From NCBI GenBank assembly GCA_018268735.1, contig JAFDWA010000052.1, positions 1 to 8,637 on the forward strand: a stretch of 8,637 nt of DNA, in the 5' to 3' direction. The translations under genes were made by a program, and so were the position numbers. Shown piece after piece: positions 1-6,861 of this stretch; positions within the stretch are counted from its first letter, which is position 1, and every line of letters starts with the position of its first letter. The notes beneath the pieces were generated by a model that made no database searches, was not told where the DNA came from, and saw only the letters and a list, made by a program, of their open reading frames with translations. Origin of the DNA: Actinomycetota bacterium. Lineage in GTDB: Bacteria > Actinomycetota > Acidimicrobiia > Acidimicrobiales > Microtrichaceae.

Positions 1-101
1 CGTAACGCCCACCATCGAACTCCTTGATCGGAGCACGAGCCGGAACGAGACTGCGGTGGGAGCGGCCGCAGTGCGGTCCGAAGGAACCGGGGAGGTCCTG
101 G
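1..101. other. Left-edge non-coding stretch upstream of the lipoprotein gene
   Basis: I see no recognisable gene start or end here. The reading frame of the downstream gene stays open back to a TTG at 24, but the peptide before position 102 does not look like a signal peptide and no ribosome-binding site precedes the TTG. The only clear signal is a purine-rich GGAGG at 91-95, six bases before an ATG at 102. This is the best ribosome-binding site for the following gene. I could not pick out a convincing -35/-10 promoter. Confidence 0.5.
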
Positions 102-1496
102 ATGGGGTGCATCGGCACGGGCAAGGGTCGCGTCGGCAGGGCGACGGCGATGATGAAGGCGTCGGTCACAGCGGTGATCGCCGTCGTCGTGATCTCGGCG
201 GCAGCCTGCACGCCACCCGACGGGGGCGGGGGCGGAGGCGGCACTCCGACGACGGGACGGTTCAACGCCATCCCCCGGGATCCTGGACCTTGCGGCCCAG
301 ACCAACCTGTCGCTCCGTCGGACTACTTCGCCCGTGCGGACGTCACGAACCTCCCCGTCCGCGCGAACTCGGCGGATTGGACCGGCCGACTGGCCGCCTG
401 GGACGTCGTGAGGCGCGGGTCGTCGGTCGGCGGCAATCTGAGCATCTTCTGGGACAACGCCCCGGCCGCGCCCAGCGCGTTCGGCCAATACGCCTACCCG
501 GTGAACTTCGTCGGTCAGCAATGGCCGATGCAGCACTGGGCGATCCAAGGGATGCTCGCGGGACAGACCCCGTTCCCGCCCGCCCCGTTCTTCACCCCCG
601 TCGACGGCGTCACCTACCCGCAGGCCGGGGACTACCCGGTCATGCAGAACGGAGCGACGACGGCATGGCACCTCGGCTCCCCCGACCTGTGGGGCGGGTT
701 GGACCGCATCGTGTTGTTCCGCGGATCTGACTCGTGCAACACCTATGAGATCACCGGCATGCAGCTCTCCGGCCTCGGCAACCCGGTGACCGGCCCGGCA
801 GACCATGCGACCAGCGGGGTGATCTGGGACGCGCAGTTCCATCCGAGGAGCGCCTTCTCACCCAGCAACTGGTACTGGTCGCCGAACGGCGTCGGCGCGG
901 CAGCCATCCCGATGACCCCGATGGTGCTCCGCGTCGACGAGGTCGCAGCGAAGGTCGGTACCGGCCAGCCACTCGACCACGCGCTCTACTGGGCCGCCTC
1001 CACGCCCACGACCGGCAGCCCTGACAACTGCTCCCACTTCGTGTGGCCGGCACGACATGCCGACTGCGGCCATGTGCCGTCACCCGACCCGACGATGCCT
1101 GCCGAGGGAGCATGGCTCCGACTCGCGGCGGACTTCCCCGAATCCGGCTACTCGCCGCAGATGCAGGTCATCATCCGGACGCTCAAGACCCGAGGCATGG
1201 TGTTCGCCGACGGTGGATCGAACGGCATCTTCGCCGAGCCTGGCGGCTGCCAGGCCGTCGGCGGACCTGCCGTCGACCCCGGGACCGACATCGCCCACTG
1301 CTGGACGACCGACACGCTCGCACAGCTGACGGCGAAGCCGATCCCCCTCTCCGCCTTCGACGTCGTCGATCCGACCGCGATGCGATTGGACCAGGCCCTG
1401 GACCCGGATCCGAACGCCTCGACCAACGGGCCCGATCCGAACACCGACTCGGACTACCAGAACCTCTGGAGGTGCAAGGCGCCGTACTGCGCCTGA
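102..1496 (+). CDS. Secreted lipoprotein of an uncharacterised bacterial family
   Basis: The 464-residue product carries a lipoprotein-type signal: a Lys/Arg-containing start, a hydrophobic run of Ala, Val and Ile, then SAAAC with the lipid-acceptor Cys at residue 36. A seven-glycine linker at about 41-47 follows. Eight further cysteines in the mature part fit disulfides in an exported protein. The body matches, from memory, a family of secreted proteins of unknown function found in several soil phyla. Shared landmarks are an N-terminal DVTNLPV stretch, SCNTYE (about 211-216), LRVDEVAA (276-283), WPARH (315-319), a WLRL...GYSPQMQVI segment, ADGGS (369-373) and FDVVD (419-423). Related proteins as I recall them have ADNGS, so Asn to Gly here is a difference. 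The start is uncertain. ATG 102 has a strong GGAGG at 91-95. ATG 150 (AGGG at 138-141) would give a 448-residue protein with a compact 19-residue signal and Cys at 20. No catalytic activity can be assigned; a cell-wall or polymer-binding role is only a guess. Confidence 0.82.
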   Translation: MGCIGTGKGRVGRATAMMKASVTAVIAVVVISAAACTPPDGGGGGGGTPTTGRFNAIPRDPGPCGPDQPVAPSDYFARADVTNLPVRANSADWTGRLAAWDVVRRGSSVGGNLSIFWDNAPAAPSAFGQYAYPVNFVGQQWPMQHWAIQGMLAGQTPFPPAPFFTPVDGVTYPQAGDYPVMQNGATTAWHLGSPDLWGGLDRIVLFRGSDSCNTYEITGMQLSGLGNPVTGPADHATSGVIWDAQFHPRSAFSPSNWYWSPNGVGAAAIPMTPMVLRVDEVAAKVGTGQPLDHALYWAASTPTTGSPDNCSHFVWPARHADCGHVPSPDPTMPAEGAWLRLAADFPESGYSPQMQVIIRTLKTRGMVFADGGSNGIFAEPGGCQAVGGPAVDPGTDIAHCWTTDTLAQLTAKPIPLSAFDVVDPTAMRLDQALDPDPNASTNGPDPNTDSDYQNLWRCKAPYCA

Positions 1497-1508
1497 CGGC
1501 GATGCACT

Positions 1509-1579
1509 CATCCGGGAGCACTGTCATCCGGGAGCACTGTCATCCGGGAGCACGGCGTACGGGAGCACGGCGTACGGGA
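1509..1579. repeat. Short tandem repeat with GGGAGCAC core
   Basis: The octamer GGGAGCAC occurs four times, at 1514, 1530, 1546 and 1561, with periods of 16, 16 and 15 bases. The first two units are identical 16-mers (CATCCGGGAGCACTGT, at 1509-1524 and 1525-1540). The third unit switches flank, and GGGAGCACGGCGTAC is then repeated at 1546-1560 and 1561-1575, followed by a GGGA remnant. It starts 12 bases after the lipoprotein stop codon and lies entirely in the intergenic region. The two nested unit types suggest stepwise duplication by replication slippage. A role as a row of protein-binding sites is possible but nothing here proves it. Confidence 0.85.
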
Positions 1580-1583
1580 AGGT

Positions 1584-1598
1584 GGAGGGGTTCCCTCC
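1584..1598 (+). terminator. Short GC-rich hairpin, possible terminator of the lipoprotein gene
   Basis: GGAGGG (1584-1589) and CCCTCC (1593-1598) form a six-base-pair stem around a three-base loop, 88 nt downstream of the lipoprotein stop. There is no run of T after it, so it would be a non-canonical terminator of the kind often proposed in high-GC actinomycetes. Its placement between two same-strand genes is consistent with termination, but the stem is short. Confidence 0.3.
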
Positions 1599-1615
1599 TC
1601 GCTCTCGATGTCCTA

Positions 1616-1650
1616 GGCTCACAACTAGAACTTGATTCTATTTGTGAGCC
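1616..1650. promoter_or_regulatory. 35-bp interrupted palindrome, likely operator for the amidohydrolase gene
   Basis: The arms GGCTCACAA (1616-1624) and TTGTGAGCC (1642-1650) are exact inverted repeats. Inside them, TAGAA (1626-1630) and TTCTA (1636-1640) are also exact inverted repeats around a five-base centre. Only one arm pair (1625/1641) fails to match, so 14 of 15 paired positions agree. The inner part is AT-rich, unlike its surroundings, and ends 29 bases before the ribosome-binding site (AGGGAG, 1680-1685) of the amidohydrolase gene. The TAGAAC-like half-site recalls operators of KstR-type TetR repressors in actinomycetes (TnnAACnnGTTnnA), but the spacing differs by one base, so the regulator is unknown. 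If transcribed, it could also fold into a hairpin. No T-run follows, which argues against a simple terminator. Confidence 0.65.
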
Positions 1651-1693
1651 CGAGACCACCCGCAGACCCGAGCACCCCGAGGGAGACGAGCTG

Positions 1694-2908
1694 ATGGCCA
1701 GCACCGACGAGCACTACACCGTGATCTCCGCAGACACCCACGCCGGCGGCAGCCACGCCATGTACCGCGACTACCTCGAGGAGAAGTACCTCGAGGACTT
1801 CGACGCCTGGCGCGACAAGTACAAGAACCCGTTCAGCGACCTCGGAGACACCCGCAGGCTCCGCAACTGGGACGACGAGATGCGGACCCGCCAGCAGGAC
1901 GAGGACGGGGTCGCCGGCGAGGTGATCTTCCCCAACACCGTGCCACCGTTCTTCCCGAGCTTCGTGCTGTTCGCCCGTCCGCCCAAGGACGCCAAGGACT
2001 ACGAGTACCGCCTCGCGGGGATCCGCGCCCACAACCGCTGGCTCGTCGACTTCTGCGCCCAGCAGCCGGAGCGCCGCAAGGGCATCGGCCAGATCTTCAT
2101 CAACGACATCGACGACGCCATCGAGGACGTCCGCTGGATCAAGGAGCACGGGCTCACCGGCGGCGCGCTGCTGCCCAACATCCCGCCGGACGTCGACTGG
2201 GTGCACCAGCTCAACCACCCCGACTTCGACCGGCTCTGGGCCGTGTGCGAGGAGCTCGACGTCCCGGTCAACGTCCACGGCGGCACCGGCACGCCGATGT
2301 ACGAGCCGGTGCCCTCCTCGGCGCTGATGCTGATCGCAGAGGTCCCGTACTTCAGCCGTCGACCGCTGATCTACCTCATCCTCTCCGGGGCCTTCGAGCG
2401 GTTCCCCGGGCTCAAGTTCGTGCTCACCGAGTCCGGTGCCGACTGGATCCCCGAGCTCGTCCGTACCCTCGACGGCCACCTCGAGTCGATCCGAGCGACC
2501 GGCGAGATCGGCGAGCTGCGGTTCAAGCCGGAGCACATCCTGCCCCGCAACGCCTCCGACTACGTCCGCCAGAACTGCTGGTTCGGCCTGAGCTTCCCGA
2601 AGAAGGCCGATCTCGACGCAGCGGTGCAGACCGTCGGCATCGACCACGTCATGTGGGGTAGCGACTACCCCCACGACGAGGCGACCACGCCCTACTCGTC
2701 GATCGCGCTGCGCCAGGTGTTCCACGACTGGGACCCCGCCGACGTCCGGAAGGTGCTCACGGAGAACCCGGCGGAGCTGTACGGCTTCGACATCGCCGCA
2801 CTCGCCCCGGTCGCGGAGCGGATCGGCCCGACGGTCGCCGAGATCGCCCGGCCCGTCACCGAGCTGCCAGCCGAGCCCAACATGGCGCTCCTGCGCAACG
2901 CCTCCTGA
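1694..2908 (+). CDS. Amidohydrolase-2 family (ACMSD-like) metal-dependent hydrolase or decarboxylase
   Basis: A 404-residue protein of the amidohydrolase-2 family (PF04909), whose members are single-domain TIM barrels that hydrolyse or decarboxylate small organic acids using a divalent metal. Visible signatures in order are SADTHAGG near the N-terminus (Asp14 and His16, the first-strand metal motif in D-x-H form), RxxDEDGVAGEVIFP (about 66-80), NVHGG (His195), LTESGADWIPE (244-254) and WGSDYPHDE (Asp324, the last-strand acid). A TENPAELYGFD helix (356-366) closes the barrel, and about 38 poorly conserved residues follow. Length is normal for the family. The HxGE segment seen in characterised decarboxylases is replaced by TESGAD, placing it in a large uncharacterised actinobacterial subgroup, so the substrate cannot be named. 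The start is supported by AGGGAG at 1680-1685, 8 nt upstream. The open frame continues far upstream, but that stretch is the shadow of the lipoprotein gene. It appears monocistronic, with an operator-like palindrome before it and a hairpin after it. Confidence 0.92.
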   Translation: MASTDEHYTVISADTHAGGSHAMYRDYLEEKYLEDFDAWRDKYKNPFSDLGDTRRLRNWDDEMRTRQQDEDGVAGEVIFPNTVPPFFPSFVLFARPPKDAKDYEYRLAGIRAHNRWLVDFCAQQPERRKGIGQIFINDIDDAIEDVRWIKEHGLTGGALLPNIPPDVDWVHQLNHPDFDRLWAVCEELDVPVNVHGGTGTPMYEPVPSSALMLIAEVPYFSRRPLIYLILSGAFERFPGLKFVLTESGADWIPELVRTLDGHLESIRATGEIGELRFKPEHILPRNASDYVRQNCWFGLSFPKKADLDAAVQTVGIDHVMWGSDYPHDEATTPYSSIALRQVFHDWDPADVRKVLTENPAELYGFDIAALAPVAERIGPTVAEIARPVTELPAEPNMALLRNAS

Positions 2909-2942
2909 ACCAGCGCCCCGAGCCCGCGCCCTGAACCCGGCG

Positions 2943-2971
2943 CGTCTCGCGTCGATCATCGACGCGAGACG
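2943..2971 (+). terminator. Perfect 14-bp-arm hairpin after the amidohydrolase gene
   Basis: CGTCTCGCGTCGAT (2943-2956) and ATCGACGCGAGACG (2958-2971) are exact inverted repeats separated by one base, giving a stem of about 12-13 bp once a loop is allowed. It starts 35 nt after the amidohydrolase stop and ends 97 nt before the next gene on the same strand. No T-tract follows. It is best read as a high-GC terminator lacking a U-tract; a symmetric protein-binding site for the downstream DUF2252 gene is the alternative. Confidence 0.6.
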
Positions 2972-3029
2972 TCCTCGGTACGACGACGGACGACGATTTG
3001 ATCCGGCGTCTACATGGTGGTCTTGTGGA

Positions 3030-3047
3030 GCCGGCACCCCAGCCGGC
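3030..3047 (+). other. Small hairpin in the DUF2252 leader
   Basis: GCCGGC (3030-3035) is repeated at 3042-3047 around ACCCCA. Because GCCGGC is self-complementary, the two copies can pair as a six-base-pair stem with a six-base loop. The stem ends 8 nt before the AGAAGG ribosome-binding site, so it could modulate translation if transcription starts upstream. GCCGGC is a common hexamer at this GC content, so chance is a real possibility. Confidence 0.25.
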
Positions 3048-3068
3048 CCCCGAGCAGAAGGCGGCACC

Positions 3069-4442
3069 ATGCCCAACGAGCAGGACGGACGGACCGACTC
3101 CGCCACCGATCCCGTCGAGCGCTCCCGGGCGGGCCGGGCGATCCGCTCGAGCGTGCCCAGGGCTTCGATCGGCGCATGGACGCCGGCCGACGGCCGAGAC
3201 CCGAACCGGGTCCTGGCCGCCCAGGACGCCGCTCGCGACCCGGACCTGGTGCCGCTGCGTCACGCGCGCATGGGTGCCTCACCGTTCAGCTTCTACCGGG
3301 GAGCGGCCGCGGTCATGGCCGCTGACCTGGCCCCGATGGCTCGCACCGGCCTCGAGGTCCAGCTCTGCGGCGACGCGCACCTTGCGAACTTCGGCGTGTT
3401 CGCCTCGCCGGACCGGGCACTCGTGTTCGATCTGAACGACTTCGACGAGACCCACCCCGGCCCGTTCGAATGGGATCTGCTCCGACTCGTCGCGAGCTTC
3501 GAGGTCGCGGCGCGCGACCGCGGCTTCGACGACCCCGAGCGGGTGCGGATCGTCACCGGCTCGGTGCTCTCCTACGTGTCGGCCATGCGGCAGTTCTCCA
3601 AAATGAGCCACCTCGACGTCTGGTACGACCGCATCACCGTCGAGGACATCGCGACTCGGTGGGGCGCCAACGCCTCGCGCGACGTCGTCCGTCGCTTCCA
3701 GCGCAACGTCGACAAGGCACGGAGCAAGGACCGGCTCCGCGCGTTCTCCAAGCTCGTCGACACGACCGACGCCGGTCCTCGCTTCCGCTCCGATCCACCG
3801 GTGCTGGTCCCCGCCCGCGACATGTTCGCCCCCGCCCAGCACCAGCAGCTCATGGGGTCGATCGACCACGCCTTCCGGATGTACCGGCGCACGCTCTCCC
3901 GGGACCGTCGGGTGCTGCTCGACCGCTACCGCTTCGTCGACCTCGCCCGCAAGGTCGTCGGCGTCGGCAGCGTCGGCACGCGCTGCTGGGTCGCGCTGCT
4001 GGTGGGCGACGACGAGTCGGATCCGTTGTTCCTGCAGGTCAAGGAGGCCGGCGCCAGCGTGCTCGAGGCCCACCTCGGCAAGAGCAAGTACCCCCAGCAC
4101 GGCCAGCGCGTCGTCGAGGGCCAGCGGCTGATCCAGTCCTCCCCCGACGTCTTCCTCGGCTGGGAGCAGGTCGACGGCCTCGACGGCACCACCCGCGACT
4201 ACTACTTCCGACAGCTCTGGGATTGGAAGGGCTCCGCAGATCTCGAGCAGATGACCCCCGAGACGATGGCGATGTACGCGTCGATCTGCGGCCGCTGCCT
4301 TGCCCGCGCCCATGCCCGCACCGGCGACAGCGTCGCCATCGCCGCCTACCTCGGCAAGGGCAGGACGATGACCGCCTCGCTCGTCGAGTTCGCCGCCCGC
4401 TACGCGGATCAGACCGAAGCGGACCACCGGGCGTTCAGCTGA
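3069..4442 (+). CDS. DUF2252 family protein, predicted kinase-like fold
   Basis: A 457-residue protein of the DUF2252 family (PF10009), common in actinomycetes and without an established reaction. Diagnostic motifs are RHARMGASPFSFYRG (64-78), CGDAHLANFG (100-109), FDLNDFDE (120-127), FEWDLLRL (133-140), then KVVGVGSVGTR (295-305), LQVKEA (322-327), GQRVVEGQRLIQ (345-356), DYYFRQLWDWKG (377-388) and CGRCLARAHA (407-416). GDxHxxNFG followed by DFD matches the catalytic and metal-binding motifs of aminoglycoside-phosphotransferase-like kinases. GxGSxG, VK and a following Glu resemble the nucleotide-binding N-lobe, which here comes later in the chain. A phosphotransferase activity is inferred from this; the substrate is unknown. 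There is no signal peptide or membrane segment, so it is cytoplasmic. The ATG is supported by AGAAGG at 3056-3061, 7 nt upstream. The gene stands alone and converges on the TetR gene 25 nt away. Family assignment is firm, function is not. Confidence 0.92.
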   Translation: MPNEQDGRTDSATDPVERSRAGRAIRSSVPRASIGAWTPADGRDPNRVLAAQDAARDPDLVPLRHARMGASPFSFYRGAAAVMAADLAPMARTGLEVQLCGDAHLANFGVFASPDRALVFDLNDFDETHPGPFEWDLLRLVASFEVAARDRGFDDPERVRIVTGSVLSYVSAMRQFSKMSHLDVWYDRITVEDIATRWGANASRDVVRRFQRNVDKARSKDRLRAFSKLVDTTDAGPRFRSDPPVLVPARDMFAPAQHQQLMGSIDHAFRMYRRTLSRDRRVLLDRYRFVDLARKVVGVGSVGTRCWVALLVGDDESDPLFLQVKEAGASVLEAHLGKSKYPQHGQRVVEGQRLIQSSPDVFLGWEQVDGLDGTTRDYYFRQLWDWKGSADLEQMTPETMAMYASICGRCLARAHARTGDSVAIAAYLGKGRTMTASLVEFAARYADQTEADHRAFS

Positions 4443-4454
4443 CGCCTCGGCGTC
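4441..4454. terminator. Tiny hairpin between convergent genes
   Basis: GACGC (4441-4445) and GCGTC (4450-4454) form a five-base-pair stem with loop CTCG. The stem overlaps the DUF2252 stop codon and lies in the 25-nt gap shared with the convergent TetR gene. It is the only symmetric element in that gap, so it could serve either strand. It is small and has no T-run, so confidence is low. Confidence 0.22.
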
Positions 4455-4467
4455 AACCCCCTGGAGG

Positions 4468-5136
4468 TCAGTCCCGGATCGGCGGGTCCGACGGCGACGG
4501 CAGCGGCGTGGCCGCCAACCTGCGGTGCATCCCGGTGAGATCCGCACGGACCTCACCGATCGAGTCTGCGTCCAGGCCCGCTGACTCCATGAGGAACGGC
4601 TCGAACAGCCGCCATCCGAGCGCGGAGCCCATGAGCTGTGCGACCCGGAGCCGTGCCGCGTCCTCGGCCTGGCCGTAGATCCGCTGGATCACGCCGATCA
4701 GCTCCTGCAGCGGCCCGGCACCTGCTTCGACCGCGAAGGTCGGATCGGCGACCATCAGGTAGGTCAGGACCCTGGTCCAACGCACCATGACCGTGTCCGC
4801 CTCGAACCCGCGGCTGGCGGTCGGATCGGCACGGATCTCGGCGACCAACTGGTCGTTCAGGTCCCGGAACACCGCACGGATCATCTCGTCTCGGGAACCG
4901 AGGTACCGGTTGATGAGACCGAGGTTGACCCGTGCCCGCCGGGCGACATCCCGCAGGGTCACCCCTGGCACGCCGTGGACGACGAACAGCTCGGCCGCGG
5001 CGTCGAGCACCGCCCGACGGACCGCGTCGGGTCCGACCGGCATGCCCGCAGCACGCCGCGGTCCCGGCCGACGTCTCCTCGACGCGCCTGCTCCGTCACG
5101 GCTGGGTCCGGCGGCCCCTCGGCCGGTGCGCTCCAC
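4468..5136 (-). CDS. TetR/AcrR family transcriptional regulator
   Basis: A 222-residue one-component regulator. An N-terminal TetR_N DNA-binding domain (PF00440) spans about residues 38-90. Its first helix carries AVLDAAAELFVVHGV, and the helix-turn-helix runs from VTLRDVARRARV to NLGLINRYLGSRDEM. The C-terminal ligand and dimerisation part (about 95-215) is helical and not recognisable, so the ligand is unknown. The first 31 residues are an Arg- and Gly-rich tail (RRRRPGPRR) absent from many relatives. A GTG start at 5136 is preceded by AGGA (5144-5147) with a 7-nt spacer and lies 12 nt after the SulP stop, which favours it. An ATG at 5043 just before the helical domain, giving a 191-residue protein, is the alternative but has only a weak ribosome-binding site. 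The tight spacing suggests co-transcription with the SulP gene and control of it, or autoregulation of the unit. Regulation of other genes is equally possible. Confidence 0.9.
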   Translation of the reverse strand: MERTGRGAAGPSRDGAGASRRRRPGPRRAAGMPVGPDAVRRAVLDAAAELFVVHGVPGVTLRDVARRARVNLGLINRYLGSRDEMIRAVFRDLNDQLVAEIRADPTASRGFEADTVMVRWTRVLTYLMVADPTFAVEAGAGPLQELIGVIQRIYGQAEDAARLRVAQLMGSALGWRLFEPFLMESAGLDADSIGEVRADLTGMHRRLAATPLPSPSDPPIRD

Positions 5137-5148
5137 TCGCCCATCCTG

Positions 5149-6849
5149 TCAGGAGTCGTGCTGATCACGCTCCTCACCCAGGTCGCCGATCGCCACCTCG
5201 ACGCTCGGGAAGAAGTGCTCGGCCTGCAGCGTCGCCTGCAGGTCGTAGCGGACGATCAGATCCCGCAGTCGGTCCCGGAGCTCCACGAAGGCCAGGTGGA
5301 CGCCCTTCGCGTTCAGCTCCTCGTCGAGGTCCTTGAGCACCTCGGCCGCGGTGACGTCGATGTCGGTCACCGCCTCGCACTGGAGCACCACGTAGTCCGG
5401 TCCACGGTCGCGCACCAACGTCCGGACCTGATCGCGGAACTGGCCGGCGTTGGCGAAGAACAGCGGCGCCTCCCAGCGGAACACGACGATGCCGGCCGCC
5501 TCCCGGCCGTCGGGATAGGCGCTCGCCGCGTGCCATCCACCCAGCTCGGGCACCTCCACGAGCACCGTCCCGTGCGGCCACCAGTTGCGACGGAAGAAGA
5601 GCAGGATCGCCAGCACGATCGCGACGACGATGCCCTGGAGCACACCGAGGAAGATCACCCCGGCGCTGGCCACCAGGCTGAGCAGGAGCGAGGACCTTCG
5701 CAGGCGGGCGAACCGGGCCAGCGCGCCCAGGTCCGCGAGCGACAGCGCCGCAGCGATGACCACCGCTGCGAGAGCGGTCTGCGGGAGGTCTGCGAGGAGG
5801 CCGTTGAACACCAGCAGCAGCAGCGCCACCAGTCCGGCACCGACCAGGCCGGTCGCCTGGGTGCGAGCCCCGGACTGGTCGGCGACCGCCGTGCGTGACC
5901 CGCTGACCGACACGGCGAAGCCCTGGAAGAAGCCGGCGGCGATGTTCGCGACGCCGACACCGACCATCTCGGCGTTGGCATCGACCTCGTCCCCACGGCG
6001 CGACGCGAAGCTCGACGCGGTGGCGATGGTGTCGGTGAGCGACACCATCGTGATGCCGACCGCTCCGACCATGAGGGCCAACGCGTCGGACGCGCTGGTC
6101 CACGGCAGCGACGGCGTGGGGAAGCCCTGGGGCAACGTGCCGACGGTCTTCACGCCCTCGTCGGCCAGACCGAGCAGGGCCGACACGACGGTCACGCCCA
6201 CGATGGCGACGAGCACGGCGGGGATACGGGTGGTGATCCGCGGCAGCACCAACAGGACGAGCAGCACGGCCAGTCCGGTGATCAGCGTGGTCCGGTTGGT
6301 CTGGTCGAGTCCGTTCCAGAACGCCTTCAGCTCGGCGACGAACCCGTCGGCGTCGGTCGAGAACCCGAACAGCTTGGGGAGCTGGCCGACGACGATGGTG
6401 ACGGCCAGGCCGTTCATGTAGCCGACCCGGACCTCGCTGGAGAGCAGGTCGGCCACGAAGCCGAGCTTGGCGACCCCGAGGCCGATCTCGATCAGCCCGA
6501 CCAGCACCGCGAGCATCCCGGCCAGGGCGATCGCGCTCCCCGGATCGCCGACGACGACCAGAGCCGTGATCGACGCCAGGATCAGCGGCGACACCGACGA
6601 ATCGGGGCCGAGCACCAGCACCTTGGACGGCCCGAAGATCGCATAGGCGACCAGGCAGGCGATCGTGGTGTACAGCCCGGTGACCGGAGGAAGGCCCGCG
6701 AGCTCGGCATAGGCCATCCCCTGCGGGACCAGGATGGCGGCCAGCACGATGCCGGCGACAAGGTCGAAGCGCAGCCAGCCTGCCTCGTAGCGGCGGAGCG
6801 TCACGAGCCCAGGAGCCCACCGCCGGATCACCTCGGACATGCTGTCCAT
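5149..6849 (-). CDS. SulP family anion transporter with C-terminal STAS domain
   Basis: A 566-residue inner-membrane transporter of the SulP (SLC26) family, whose members carry sulfate, bicarbonate, dicarboxylates or other anions by proton or sodium symport or by exchange. The membrane domain covers about residues 28-420 with many hydrophobic segments. The SulP signature is clear: VPQGMAYAELAGLPPVTGLYT (41-61), then GPSKVLVLGPDSS (73-85) and SGSRTAVADQSGA (316-328). A cytoplasmic STAS domain (about 450-555) follows, with FFANAGQFRDQV and TDIDVTAAEVL (495-505). STAS domains are related to anti-sigma factor antagonists, and in this one the position usually phosphorylated is Thr or nearby. Length is normal, with no frameshift. 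Substrate cannot be read from sequence; sulfate is the default guess only. ATG 6849 is used; ATG 6840 (starting MSEVIRRW) is equally plausible because neither has a strong ribosome-binding site. It lies 70 nt downstream of the SHOCT gene and 12 nt upstream of the TetR gene on the same strand. Confidence 0.94.
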   Translation of the reverse strand: MDSMSEVIRRWAPGLVTLRRYEAGWLRFDLVAGIVLAAILVPQGMAYAELAGLPPVTGLYTTIACLVAYAIFGPSKVLVLGPDSSVSPLILASITALVVVGDPGSAIALAGMLAVLVGLIEIGLGVAKLGFVADLLSSEVRVGYMNGLAVTIVVGQLPKLFGFSTDADGFVAELKAFWNGLDQTNRTTLITGLAVLLVLLVLPRITTRIPAVLVAIVGVTVVSALLGLADEGVKTVGTLPQGFPTPSLPWTSASDALALMVGAVGITMVSLTDTIATASSFASRRGDEVDANAEMVGVGVANIAAGFFQGFAVSVSGSRTAVADQSGARTQATGLVGAGLVALLLLVFNGLLADLPQTALAAVVIAAALSLADLGALARFARLRRSSLLLSLVASAGVIFLGVLQGIVVAIVLAILLFFRRNWWPHGTVLVEVPELGGWHAASAYPDGREAAGIVVFRWEAPLFFANAGQFRDQVRTLVRDRGPDYVVLQCEAVTDIDVTAAEVLKDLDEELNAKGVHLAFVELRDRLRDLIVRYDLQATLQAEHFFPSVEVAIGDLGEERDQHDS

Positions 6850-6861
6850 CCCGTTCCGGCA

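Noticed and set aside
1509..1579. CRISPR array
   Set aside because: The units are directly adjacent 15-16-mers without spacers, and no cas gene is present.
1043..1693. Upstream extension of the amidohydrolase reading frame
   Set aside because: The frame is open by chance through the lipoprotein gene and the tandem repeat. The Arg-rich peptide is not family-like, and ATG 1694 has a good ribosome-binding site.
1625..3106. Long minus-strand open frame opposite the amidohydrolase gene
   Set aside because: Its protein is a low-complexity run of Val, Gly, Asp and Arg with no family signature. It is the antisense shadow of a GC3-rich gene with clear motifs.
3279..4556. Long minus-strand open frame opposite the DUF2252 gene
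   Set aside because: No recognisable domain, composition biased to Ala, Glu, Arg and Asp, and it completely overlaps a gene with conserved motifs.
4975..5898. Plus-strand open frame across the TetR/SulP junction
   Set aside because: Gln-, Arg- and Glu-rich antisense translation with no ribosome-binding site or domain; explained by the two minus-strand genes.
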